A stretch of 64,000 nt of DNA from Klebsormidium nitens. Taxonomy: Eukaryota > Streptophyta > Klebsormidiophyceae > Klebsormidiales > Klebsormidiaceae. The notes beneath the pieces were generated by a model that ran no database searches, was not told where the DNA came from, and was given only the letters and a program-made list of their open reading frames with translations. This document shows positions 37,701 through 47,410 of this stretch, one piece after another. The position numbers and the translations under genes are program-made. The stretch covers positions 112,523-176,522 of the forward strand of contig DF236953.1 of the NCBI GenBank assembly GCA_000708835.1, written 5' to 3'. Every line of letters starts with the position of its first letter. The first letter of the stretch is position 1.

Positions 37701-39035
37701 AGTCGACTGATACTGCTGAAGGTTTGGCAGTTTGATATGGAACTATAACAGGGGGAGCTCTGCTCAGTGGTCACTTCGCACAAATTGCAGCACGCTTGGC
37801 GTAGCTCTCCGCAACCTGCATCTCAATAAGAATGAGAAACGGCATTGGGAAAACCGACAACGTCCAGAAATGTCCTTTACAGTCCAACAGGAGTCACTAT
37901 GGAAACGTGAACGAGTATCGAGGCCGTACCTTGCAAGATGAGTCTGCACGCCGCAATCACGTGCGCCCTGCCCTGGCCTCCTGAAACCCTCCTTTGAGGA
38001 GCTCGAAGATGCCGGCAAAGCGGGCCGCTGCGGAGACCCCGCATCTCGGAGTCTCACCATCCTAGTTCCTGGAGCAGAGCCTTGGAAGAGCTGCCTCGAT
38101 ATGCTGCGGCCCCCAGCCAATAGCATGCCCGCTGGCCTAGCCTGAGTCTGAGTCCCTGCACCGGGAGTCTGATGAAGTGGGGTTGTAGTCTCCGCCTGGT
38201 GATTGAGACTGGTGGGATGCTGATGAGGATTGGTTGGGAATGGTTTTTCTACTGGGGGGGTGGCGTGCCTCTCTGGTCTAGGGGGATGGTGTCGGGGGGT
38301 GTCTGCGGCTTTGCAACTTGGGGGATTGGAGCTATTCCATGGCTGACTGAAGCCTTGTTCGAGCAGCGGGGTTGACGGGAGGGATGGAGCAGTCGCTTGC
38401 TCTGTTGCTCTGTCACTGTCTCTTACTCTTCCCTGACACGCATGGCCCTTCTTTGGCTGGCCGCAGATACCGCACTTGTACCCCTTCCTCCTGCCCTGGG
38501 GTTCGGCTTCTGCTTCCTGGATCGGCACAACTGGGTTCAGATGAGGGGTCTGGGGGGGCTGAGAAGCTCCGCTTTGGCGGTCTCCCAGGACACCCCAGCC
38601 AGGGCCAGCCGGGTGTTCTCTAATGCCATGCTGTTCCGCCTCTAGTTGCTCGTATCCATCATCTTCAAACCGTCGCCACTCGCTTCTCGACTCGTCATAC
38701 CCTTCCTGAGCATAGCTGGCGTGTAAGCCCCGGCGCTCCGGCTCGTCAGGAGTGGGGATTACGTCATCGCTGATGTCAAATTTGGCAAACTGGCTCTCCT
38801 GGCTTGCGAACGGGTTGGATGCTGCTGGTGCTAGATTCGCGTGGATCTCAGGCTGCTGTTCTCTCCATTCTAGTGACTCTGGTTGCATGAGTGATTGCTG
38901 ATGAAGGAGTGGAGGTTCAGACGGGCCGCCTGCCAAAGGTCTGTCCAAGAAGGGACTCTCTGAAGGGTAGTCCAGATGACGTGGTGCCTCGTTTTCCGAG
39001 AAGTGGATGGCAGCATGCTCCTCATGGTCATCCAT
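31788..39035 (-). CDS. Zinc-knuckle / F-box / leucine-rich-repeat protein
   Basis: Exons: 39035-37930, 37249-36965, 36457-36356, 35602-35458, 34937-34720, 34236-34132, 33627-33530, 33162-32243 and, less surely, 32009-31788. All joins keep phase; predicted length about 1,066 residues. The ATG at 39035 has an in-frame stop just upstream. The first exon is disordered and carries a plant-type Cys motif, YKCGICGQPKKGHAC. The second exon holds a clear F-box (HSLPESCLLRILAKLPPC ending SRRW). Exons 3-8 give Leu-rich repeats of the Cys-containing type (LRVLKLDGC, IELLDLSG, RSLLIAGCSKVT, LRQLVLLDCG, LAELNLTSC). Exon 8 also contains a roughly 170-residue insertion rich in Arg/Pro/Ser/Asn between two LRRs. 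F-box/LRR proteins recruit substrates to SCF ubiquitin ligases; the target is unknown. The 3' end is uncertain: the last exon loses LRR character. Confidence 0.74.
32130..32255 (-). repeat. Duplicated exon end (donor edge) of the F-box/LRR gene
   Basis: The exon 8 end reads GAGGCTATCCAAGAGCAG before the GTAATG donor at 32241-32242. About 95 bp downstream, in the intron, a diverged copy reads GAGGCTACTCGAGAGCAG followed by GCAAAA, so the copy has a GC in place of the GT. The encoded ends are EAIQEQ and EATREQ. Confidence 0.6.
33130..33490 (-). repeat. Three degenerate ~110-bp tandem copies of an exon start plus intron
   Basis: On the plus strand the exon 8 start region (GCGACGGCGGCCGCC, near 33140) and its upstream intron recur twice as GTCACGGCGGCCGCC (near 33265) and GTTACGGCAGCCGCC (near 33360). 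Each copy is followed within 40-60 bp by a GACCCGCTG- or CCCCGCTG-like segment. The copies lie in the intron between exons 7 and 8 and include the exon's acceptor edge. Confidence 0.55.
35255..35360 (+). repeat. Dispersed intronic repeat, copy 3
   Basis: Contains GGGAGACGGGTGGGGTTGG, ATTAGGGTGGG, GGGGTGCGGAT and CGGGTTAGGTTTTTG in the same order as the copy at 28918-29015. It lies in an intron of the F-box/LRR gene, opposite to the gene's strand. Confidence 0.5.
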
Positions 39036-42000
39036 GCCAGCAAGAAGGGTTCAGCCTGCAAGGAGGAGATTTGGATTGAGAGTCATCCATAGCACATCTT
39101 CAGGAGGTTGCTTCCTTGCTGAGAGAAGAAGAGGATGGGAGCTCTCCTTCTCTGCTTCATGTGGATCCAAAAGCATGCCTGCGGAATAACGTAGCTCCAC
39201 ATGGTGCTGCTTCACGATCTGCTTAATTAAAACAACCAACGTGGTGGGATCAACGATGTTAAACAAGTTAGACGGGAAAGGTTTGTTGAGCGATGCAGCG
39301 TATCAATTCTCAAAGTCCCTGCATCATTCCAAGCTGATTATTGCATCCACTCAAGTCATGATTAGATGCACATTTCAACAGGCACGGATGGCTCCACCAT
39401 AACCGGAAAGTGAGCAGTCTACCATGGCACATTAAGGGCCGGGAAATATGAATGACTTGCAGCGTGAGGAGCCTCAGGAACCAATTGGCTAAGGTTCACA
39501 GCTTAAGAACTTCTGTATGAGCATGGTCACCTCTTAGTCAGCTATGCAGATGGCAAAGGACCCCTCTTTGCAGACATTTCCTTGAGCACGAGTTGTGTAC
39601 AAAGTGACCATCTTTGCCATAGGTTTACTGAGCCAGGTGACAACAGTTCCTTTCTCGCCATCTATACATGTCCCAAGTCTCTATGGATCCCTCGAAACAA
39701 CTCAGTCATCTGCCTGCCTCAGGCAGCTTCTGAAAAGTCGCAAACAGTCGTTGCCAGCCTGCACGTCGTCCCTGTTTTTGTCTTTAATGTAAGGGTTTAG
39801 TATGTTTCCATAGAAGAGTGCATTCTGTGACTACCTTCAGTGCTAACTTACCTCCAGTTCTGTCGACTGCAGTGACACAAACGCTCAAGCAGGTCTCCGT
39901 CGTTTTGGGATAGGGGCTGGCTCGCCCGCAGTTGCTTGGATCAATCTGGATTCTAGCTTCATCAAAGCTGATTTAGGCACAAGCAACGGATGAGATCCTG
40001 ATTGAATCCTCTGCCTTAGACTGTTGTGACGCTGCGGGTGGACAGAAGTCGATTAGCGTCCCCAAAGCAGAGTCACTGCAAAGTTTCCGCGTCGCCTGGT
40101 GGAGGTGAACAAGAAAGACGACGCAGCGCGCGCTAAGAGAATGCAGCACGAAGTTGAAGCGACACTTCGCAGCTCACAATGCAGGCTCTCGCTCGAGTTT
40201 CGAAGACAGCTATGTAAGCTCTAGTGCCAACCTAGACTCACCCCAGTAGAGCCAAAACCCGACTCCCGGCAAGTCAAAGCTTCTGGCGCGAAGACCAGCC
40301 AATCAGAGCGCGTCTCCGTGCAACAGGTGGCTTCTAAGTGTGCCGTCCGATGATGGTTGAGCGAGCGCTGGAATGGATGGAAGCCGTCGATTTGCGTTGA
40401 GCCGATCGGGCTCCATGCGTGACCCTTCGTGGTTTGCAGCCAGGTTATTGCGATCGTCGCGAAAACCGCGATACCGAGATAGGTACTTACGCTGTCACAG
40501 AAGCGCCTCTAGAGGAAGTGGCATGTTCGATAAACCTGGCGCTTCCGGAGAACCGCCACGGCAGCCTTGCCGCCCGAAGCTAACCTAAGAACGTTGGTTT
40601 TCCTCAACCCTGTTAGCCCTCCAACCGCATGAGTCAGAGCTGAGCCAAATTCAATAGGTATGCATTTGTGGGACAATTCTGAGAGGGAGCGCCACATACC
40701 GTATGAAAAGGAGGCCAGTACATGCATCAGAAGCGCTCCGCTCCATTTCAATTTGGATTCAGGACGAGGGAACTGCAGCTCCACAAGCTAGCTGTGGTTA
40801 AAAGGAGAAGGATGCTGATGTCACGAGCTCAGAATCCTTCAGCACATTCCATTACTTGCTTACACAAGAAGTCCTTGTTGATGGATGTGCAAGTTGAGCG
40901 GAAATCCTCCAGCAAACATAATGAGAATCGCACAAGCAGTCAAGGACATAAGCTAACCCAATGCCATGCGCGTTGAGAGAAATTGAGCGAGCGTGTCATT
41001 CTGTGCTGGGCACATTGTTGCATTCCTTTTTGGAGGTAGAATTGTTGAACAAAGAAGCTTAAGAGAGCCCTCCAAGCGCAGTCTGATGGCCGATTCGGCA
41101 CTGCTGGGGTCAAGATCTGTATCCATATTGGCGAGGTTTAATGACTACGATGAGGTGGAGCAGTGGGTGGTAGTTTTGCTATATGTACAGGTATGAACGC
41201 TTGGCTCCAATTGGTCGAGGAAGCTCAACTGTTCTGATTTCTTTGAAATGTTATGCCTTTCTGGTCGCACAATGTTGTGAATGGCCAATATTTGGAGCGT
41301 GGAATGTGAAGCACACTCATTGGAACATTCACCCATGCTCTCAACAGCAATTCAAAATTCTCTGAAGCCCATTGGCTAGCTCCTAGCATCTGGAGGACAA
41401 TTATCATGGCATATCGGTTCAACGAGACAGTCTACTTGGGTAAGGAAAACGCATCAGGAGGTTTCGTTAATAATAGTCACTTTAGGCTCTCCTACCAGAG
41501 TCGCCTACTGTCCAAGTATCAATAGACCATACAGCCTCAGAAGACAGATTGAGCTTATTCAGAGGCTTCAAAGAATGTTGTTTTCCTTGTCAGCAGCTTA
41601 TGTTCAACAGGATTGATCAGTGTTGATCAATGAGCCTCTCTTCAATGAAGTAGGCTGAATGAGGCTCCTCGAGTTTTCCAGGGGCCAGCATAGCAGACCA
41701 AGCCAAGAAAGGGCACTCTGGGTGTCGGCCTATGCCTACATTTCTGGTAGTAGTGCAGATAACTTGTTGCATGACAGTCCGCCCGCTTGCAAGCCTCTTG
41801 CTTCTGCGCGAGGTTTGAGTGATTACGTCCTGAGGCAAGTGGTTCCAAAGCGAAGGGGGGAGACATCGGTGTTTGGTATTTCTGTGTGCCAGATTCTATC
41901 AGCCCAAATGACATCTATGTTGACATCTCCTTCATGCACTTTCCGCTGGTGTGTGTTTCTTGGCTCCGCTTGCAGGACTTCTACTGCAGCTTCTTGAGCT

Positions 42001-42439
42001 TGCATATGCTTCTGATGCTCAGCATCTGATGTTGGTCTATGACCAGATCTCAACACTAGTTCCAGACTGATCTTGGGATGACCCAAATCGCCATGAAGGT
42101 GCCACCTTTCACCTGTGGTCAAGCTGACCGTTCCAACTCCGCGCAAAAATACTTTGCAAGAATACTTTGCAAGACTGCAAAGACGCACAAAAGTCCACAA
42201 ATCTTCTGGACTTGTTTGGCCCGTTATTTAGAATTGCCATCAACTATTCATGATTGCGTGTCCCCAAGCTTTCGTCTTGCTGAATCTGCTCATTCATCGA
42301 TCACTGTGGCACTGTTGCTTGTCTGAGGCCTTTAACTTTACCAGCCGTACGCACACCTGCTGTCAAGTACCCTTTTGATCTCAGAATGTGTAATGAAAGC
42401 AAAACCTTGTCCTCCTCAATGTGACAGGCTGGGTGCGCA
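39036..42439. promoter_or_regulatory. Divergent intergenic region between the F-box/LRR and AGTRAP-like genes
   Basis: Upstream of the minus-strand start a good acceptor (CTTGCAG, cut at about 39058) suggests a spliced 5' leader for the F-box/LRR gene. A minus-strand stretch at 41642-42200 looks protein-like (listed separately). A 13-bp direct repeat AATACTTTGCAAG occurs twice near 42148-42173. Otherwise no gene is supported in these 3.4 kb. Confidence 0.4.
41642..42200 (-). other. Possible coding fragment of unknown type
   Basis: Two overlapping open minus-strand frames encode hydrophilic, charged sequence (for example ERWHLHGDLGHPKISLELV and HQKHMQAQEAAVEVLQAEP) with amphipathic spacing that looks less random than neighbouring frames. 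No start codon context, splice pair or family motif was recognised. It could be a gene fragment or a degraded mobile element, or chance. Confidence 0.2.
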
Positions 42440-45399
42440 ATGGTGGGGTCCTTGGGTTTCGAATACTTGGGAATCCACAGCACCAACCTAGTTCTGGCCC
42501 TGTTCGCACTTGTGGCGATCGAGAGCAGCAGCCAGCGGCTAGGACGATCGTATGTGGGATTCCTGGGACTGATGCTTCTTCTGGACGTGGTATGGCTGGC
42601 CATTCTCGGGCCGGAACTCTGGTGAGATGCCTTCAATCTGAGCGAAAATTCGAATTTTTGCAAGGCGGTCGGCTATTGTGTCTGACGCTTGCAGGTTTAA
42701 CAGTATTCTGGAGTCAAGCAAGGCCTTCCTGTTCCAGAGCGCTTCTTGATTATCTGCAGTCCAACGTGTTTCAGGCCCAACAAGAGCTCAACCCCGGAAT
42801 GTGGATCATGCGTCTCATCACCATCGATTGCTTGATCGGGACATCCCCCAAGTCGAAACGAGCTTCAGAGGATTTGGTCGGAACCTTCACAGAGATTGTC
42901 ATTTGTACTCACTCGACCTGCACGAAGAGATGCTTCCGTTGCTTTTCGCTGAACTATTCTTCGCAAATTCATACTGGTGAACCACAGGAACGCGGATATG
43001 GGCGAGCTTGGGTGGCGCAAGGGCTGGTCGTTACGGGTCACGCTCGCGATGGAGGCCCTGGGGTTCCTTGTCCGGCTGGGCTCGGTGGTGCTGTGGGTCA
43101 AGATGTACCGGTTAGGGGTGTCGGAAGCAGACAACGGGTGAGGATCGTCACGAGGTCTCGCTAATCAGAACTTTTTCGCAGTTACGAAGGTGCCAGACTG
43201 TGGAACTGCATTCACTGTCTTTCTCTGTGAACCCGTGAACCCGAACGCTGTGTTGGGCTCCCTGTTGCCCTAGCGGCCGCTCAATCGCTTGCAAAAAGAC
43301 ATTAGGAATTTTAGTTCTCGTATTGCGGCTGGCAAAGAAACAAGAAAATAAGATAGTAGTTTCGAAGGCCAGCTGATCTGAGGATCACTTTACTCGACTG
43401 GTATATCAAATAACGGCACTATTTCGTTTCAACGCTTGGACCAGGTCAAAATGATGAACTGGTCCACAAATCTATTGACCTCGCATTGAAGCTGCCGAGA
43501 TGGAGATACTGATCCGAAAGAAGCAAACCTTAAGTCCACGGTCGCAACATTCTTTGAGCGACTTTACCCTGGGACCCCGGTCGCAAGTCATCTATACGGA
43601 GCCCTGCCAAGCCTTACAAACCCTGAAACCCACGAGATTAAGTTTTAAGAATTTGGCGGGGGACTGCGAAAGCCCTGCAGACGTCTCTTATTGCGACAAT
43701 CTTCAAACCGTCGACTCATCCGAAGACATGAGAAAGAAAGCTAAACGCTCGATTGCAGCAGGTACCATCCCTTCGACTTCGACAGCAGAATGAAAGGCAT
43801 GCCATGTTCCCGTAAAGCTTGACGCTGAGTTCTGCCATTGCCCAAGACTATACCATGAAATCCAGGGGACCAAAAATGTAGAAAGTGGTGATTAACCTTA
43901 CTGAGTCTCCGGAAACTTTGATTGGCGGCAAGTACCACCCCGTCGCCTTCGACGGCCGGTTAGAGGGCGTTCCGATCACGTGTGGCTCTGCGCCGATTGT
44001 GCCATCGCCTTACTGTATCCTCTGATATCCACAGGTCAACACAATCAGAAAGTCGTGACAAAGAAAAGTTGGTATCCGCGGATGTGTCTGCTTACGGCAG
44101 GTACCACCCCGTCGACTTCGATAGCCGGATAGAGGGCGTGCCGCGCTTGCGTGTTGCTCTACGCTCAGTCTGCCATCCACAAACAGTACATCCTGAACTC
44201 CAATAAACTAAGATGTGTGGAACGATTTTTAGAAAGCTTATTAGGGTCTGCGGAAACCTTCGATTGCGGCAGGTACCACCTTGCCGGTCGCGTGTTGCTT
44301 TAATGCTAAATTCTGCCATTGCTTTACAGTCCCCCATAATATTCACATGATTTACACCCGTAAAATACAATGACAAATGTCACTCCAGAAATCAAAAATT
44401 CCAATCCATTGGAAGAATTCAACGGAGTAAAGTTTTGCGGATTCTTCTGGTTCTACCACCCGGTCGACTTCGACAGCCAGATAGAGGGTCTTGCTTTATG
44501 CTGGTTTCTGCCATCGCTTTACAGCACAACTTGACATTCGCAGGATCAAAGCGTTAAAACGGTGACAAAGAAAGCTGATATTCTGCGGATGTGTCTCATT
44601 GCGGCAGGTAACACCCCGTCGACTTCGACAGCCGGATAGAGGGCGTGCCGGTCGCGTGTGTTCTACGCTCAGTTCTGCGGTCGCCTAACAGTACACCCTG
44701 AACTCTAGTGAATCAACATTCTGGAAACCGTTCAAGAAGCTTATTAGATTCTGCGGAAACTTTTCATTGCGGCAGGTACCACCCCGCCGGTCGCGTGTTG
44801 CTTAATGCTGACTTATGCCATTGCCTTACAGCACCCCCTAATATTCACATGATCAACAACCGTAAAATCTAGTGACAGAAAAAATCACTCCAGAAATTAC
44901 ATTCCACTCCATTGGAAGAACTTAACGAACTAGATTCATGCAAATGCTTCTGGTTGTGGTAGGTACCATCCCGTCGACTTCGACAGCCGGATAGAAGCGT
45001 CCCGGTCCCGTGTGGCTTTACGCAGTCCTGCCATCGCCTGAGAGTATACCTAGAAAATCCACTAGATTTACGTTCGGAAAGAAAATTCTAAAGCACGCCA
45101 AACAATTGACGAATAATCTGGATTGCCGCAGGTACCATCCCGTCGACTTCGACAGCCGGATAGAAGGAGGCGTTCCGATCGACGACGGCGCGCTTGCATT
45201 ACTTGGGAACAACGGCGAGAGCGGGGGCTCCATCTACAACCCGTCCACGTTCTCGGCTGTGTATCCGAGCCAATACCAAAGTTACTTCGTTCCAGTGAGG
45301 TGCTACTCTCTTCCTCCCACCGTTACACAATCGTTCGAGTTCAGAGCTTTGGTTACTTCCCTCCGCCGGTCTGTGTTCGTTAAGCACGGTGGCCAGTAG
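42440..45399 (+). CDS. Small multi-pass membrane protein, AGTRAP-like
   Basis: Exons 42440-42621, 42988-43137 and 45132-45399 join in phase 2 at both introns; about 199 residues. The ATG at 42440 begins MVGSLGFEYLGI. Hydrophobic helices follow: LVLALFALVAIES, YVGFLGLMLLLDVVWLAIL (ending GPELW), and after the first intron RVTLAMEALGFLVRLGSVVLWVKMY. The order of helices, the Asp inside the second helix and the loop before the last helix resemble the angiotensin II receptor-associated protein (AGTRAP) family, membrane trafficking adaptors; this is a pattern match only. The last exon encodes a soluble tail starting YHPVDFDSRIEG with Tyr/Ser/Pro-rich sequence. The 3' end is uncertain, because a GTGAGG donor near 45294 could remove the final 34 codons. 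The last intron (1,994 bp) is almost entirely a tandem array built from copies of this exon's start. Confidence 0.6.
43757..45175 (+). repeat. Higher-order tandem array of ~168-bp monomers carrying copies of an exon edge
   Basis: Nine units, each opening with an acceptor-like GCAGGTACC followed by ACCCCGTCGACTTCGACAGC, begin near 43761, 43931, 44101, 44273, 44454, 44608, 44776, 44963 and 45132. The last is the start of the real exon (YHPVDFDSRIEG). Units 3, 4, 5 and units 6, 7, 8 match pairwise: units 4 and 7 share the same ~30-bp deletion after ACCCC or ACC, and both are followed by ATTCACATGAT and ACTCCAGAAAT. This gives a ~505-bp higher-order period of three monomers. Confidence 0.85.
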
Positions 45400-47410
45400 C
45401 TCCTCCTATTGACGCGCCACGTGTCAGCTTGGAAAGCTGACGCGTGTACGTCAGGTTCGTACTCCGTCTTTGATAGACTGCCACCTTCGTTTTCATGATA
45501 GTGTTCTATTCGCCACTGTGGGCTGGTATTTACGCTTTGACGGGGATGTCTTGAAAGGTCTTCCGACAAACACATGGATCCAATGCGGTGGTACGATAAT
45601 CATTGAGTATCTCACAATCACACCTGAACGAAGAGAGTGTTTGCTCAAAGAAACGTGGCCGGATTCTTTCTTGGATATTGCATGGATATTGAAGGTTCTC
45701 ATTACATTCACAGTCTGCCTGACCGCGGAAGAAACATCTGTTCCCTATATGGCAAGCCATTCGCGATCGGTAGGCGACTTTACTGACAATCGAAACGCAA
45801 ACAACGTCAAAGCAAGATAGGGAGCCCGCGAGAGCTGTCTTGCTGTCGCCCAGTCAACTGTTTTCTTATCCATACATTCCCTGCTTTGCAGCCTGAGATG
45901 CAATCGAGAGAAGCCCAGTCGGAAGCTTCCCTATCATGATAGTCTGATAATGATCGCCTTTGCCAGCCAAACCCAGTCTAGGAAATGTAATAACACAGTT
46001 CGTACTTCGTTAAACAGGTTATAAGGTCGTCTGTGTCTGTGAAGGTCACGTACAGGGAGGGTGCTTTGCCACAAAGGAAAGTAGTGTACTGAGAAAGTCA
46101 GATGCTGACTGCAAGAAAATAGGAGGCACCCATCACTAAGTAGCATTAGCCTTGAAAGAGGCAACGAAAAGCGATTGGAAGGTCAAGAGCCTACAGAGAG
46201 TCGTAAGTACTTAGGCTTCATGAAGCCTGTTGCCACATGCATATCAACTGGCATGCACATGCTACTGCCTACGGTAATGAAACGCGATCCGGATTACGTA
46301 CGCACGAATTTCTGTGCCGTCCGCGGAATCTCAGTAAGCCGCGTCTCATATTTCATTTGACGAGGCGGCAGCGGCACAACGCTTGTGTTTTAATGCTTCG
46401 CCAAAACACGTGACGAACACCGTCCAATCAACAAGTAGTTTAATCGCTAAGTATCCGAAGGCGTCAACGAAGAGATCACAAATGACTGTGATGCAACTTA
46501 GGCCAAAAGGCGCACTCATATTGACATGCAAACGGCCACGAATCACCTGGTGCCAATCGTACCGTCCAATCATGCGCGGACGGCAATCGTATCCGCTTTT
46601 TGCCCTTCACATTTCTCAGTGTACTACGGCCGGTAAAAGCTCTTGCTGAGCTCAACATGATCTGCATGAGAGTTTGGTGTCACGTACGTGCAGGCATGTC
46701 ATTGAATCTTTGATCTTGATCAGCGAGCGTCTTCGGTAGCGTGCGTGCAGTTTGTTGATTTGGAGCGGAGTCCCTACAGATAAATCGCTGGCAGCTTCCT
46801 ATATATCTACGCAACTAGATACGTTTCCCCAGGTCCTTACAACTACCCATTATGCGAACCTTGTATGTCCTTCGACAGGATTGCGTGGAGGGATTAGCTA
46901 CTATCTTCATTATGGCACTAAATATCCTCCGCTGCGCGAGCTGTTGAAATTGTTGATCCCATTTGATGTAAACAAGTAACATCCGCACTTCAGTCTCCTG
47001 TGTTCTTGTGAATGGGCCCACGCCAGCTAGTTTATCGGATGCGCCGTGTACGGCGATATTGGCTGCGCAAAAGAGACGGATGCAATCTTCACTTTCTCCA
47101 CCAACTAAGAACAAGGGAGATATCTTTCAACGTATAGTTCCTGGGATGTCTATGACGGGTGTAGCCAAGATGTCCCAAGAGGGGCTATCTTTTACCGTAC
47201 CTACTCTGATAGATACCTATCACAAGTGCAGGGGACGTAGCACGAACAAAAGGCTATACATCCACTGGTAACAAACCCCGGAGGCGCCCCAAGCCCCCTT
47301 GCCAAACGAAACAAGGCATGCATTGGTGTGGAATGAAGCGAAGTACAGAGATTGCAACCTGAGGAGCGAGAAACTTCAAACACCTAGAGACAAACGGTTC
47401 GACAACCTAC
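45400..47410. other. Convergent region between the AGTRAP-like gene and the ECTF-motif gene
   Basis: Two kb with no exon I can support. The minus-strand gene to the right may have a further 3' exon here, since its last resolved exon ends at a usable GTAGGT donor (47409-47410). Short plus-strand open stretches at 46752-46979 and 47008-47271 show no recognised pattern. Confidence 0.4.

Noticed and set aside
42695-42712. An 18-nt microexon in the AGTRAP-like gene
   Set aside because: It would keep phase, but direct splicing from 42621 to 42988 also keeps phase, has a better donor, and gives the loop length expected for the family.
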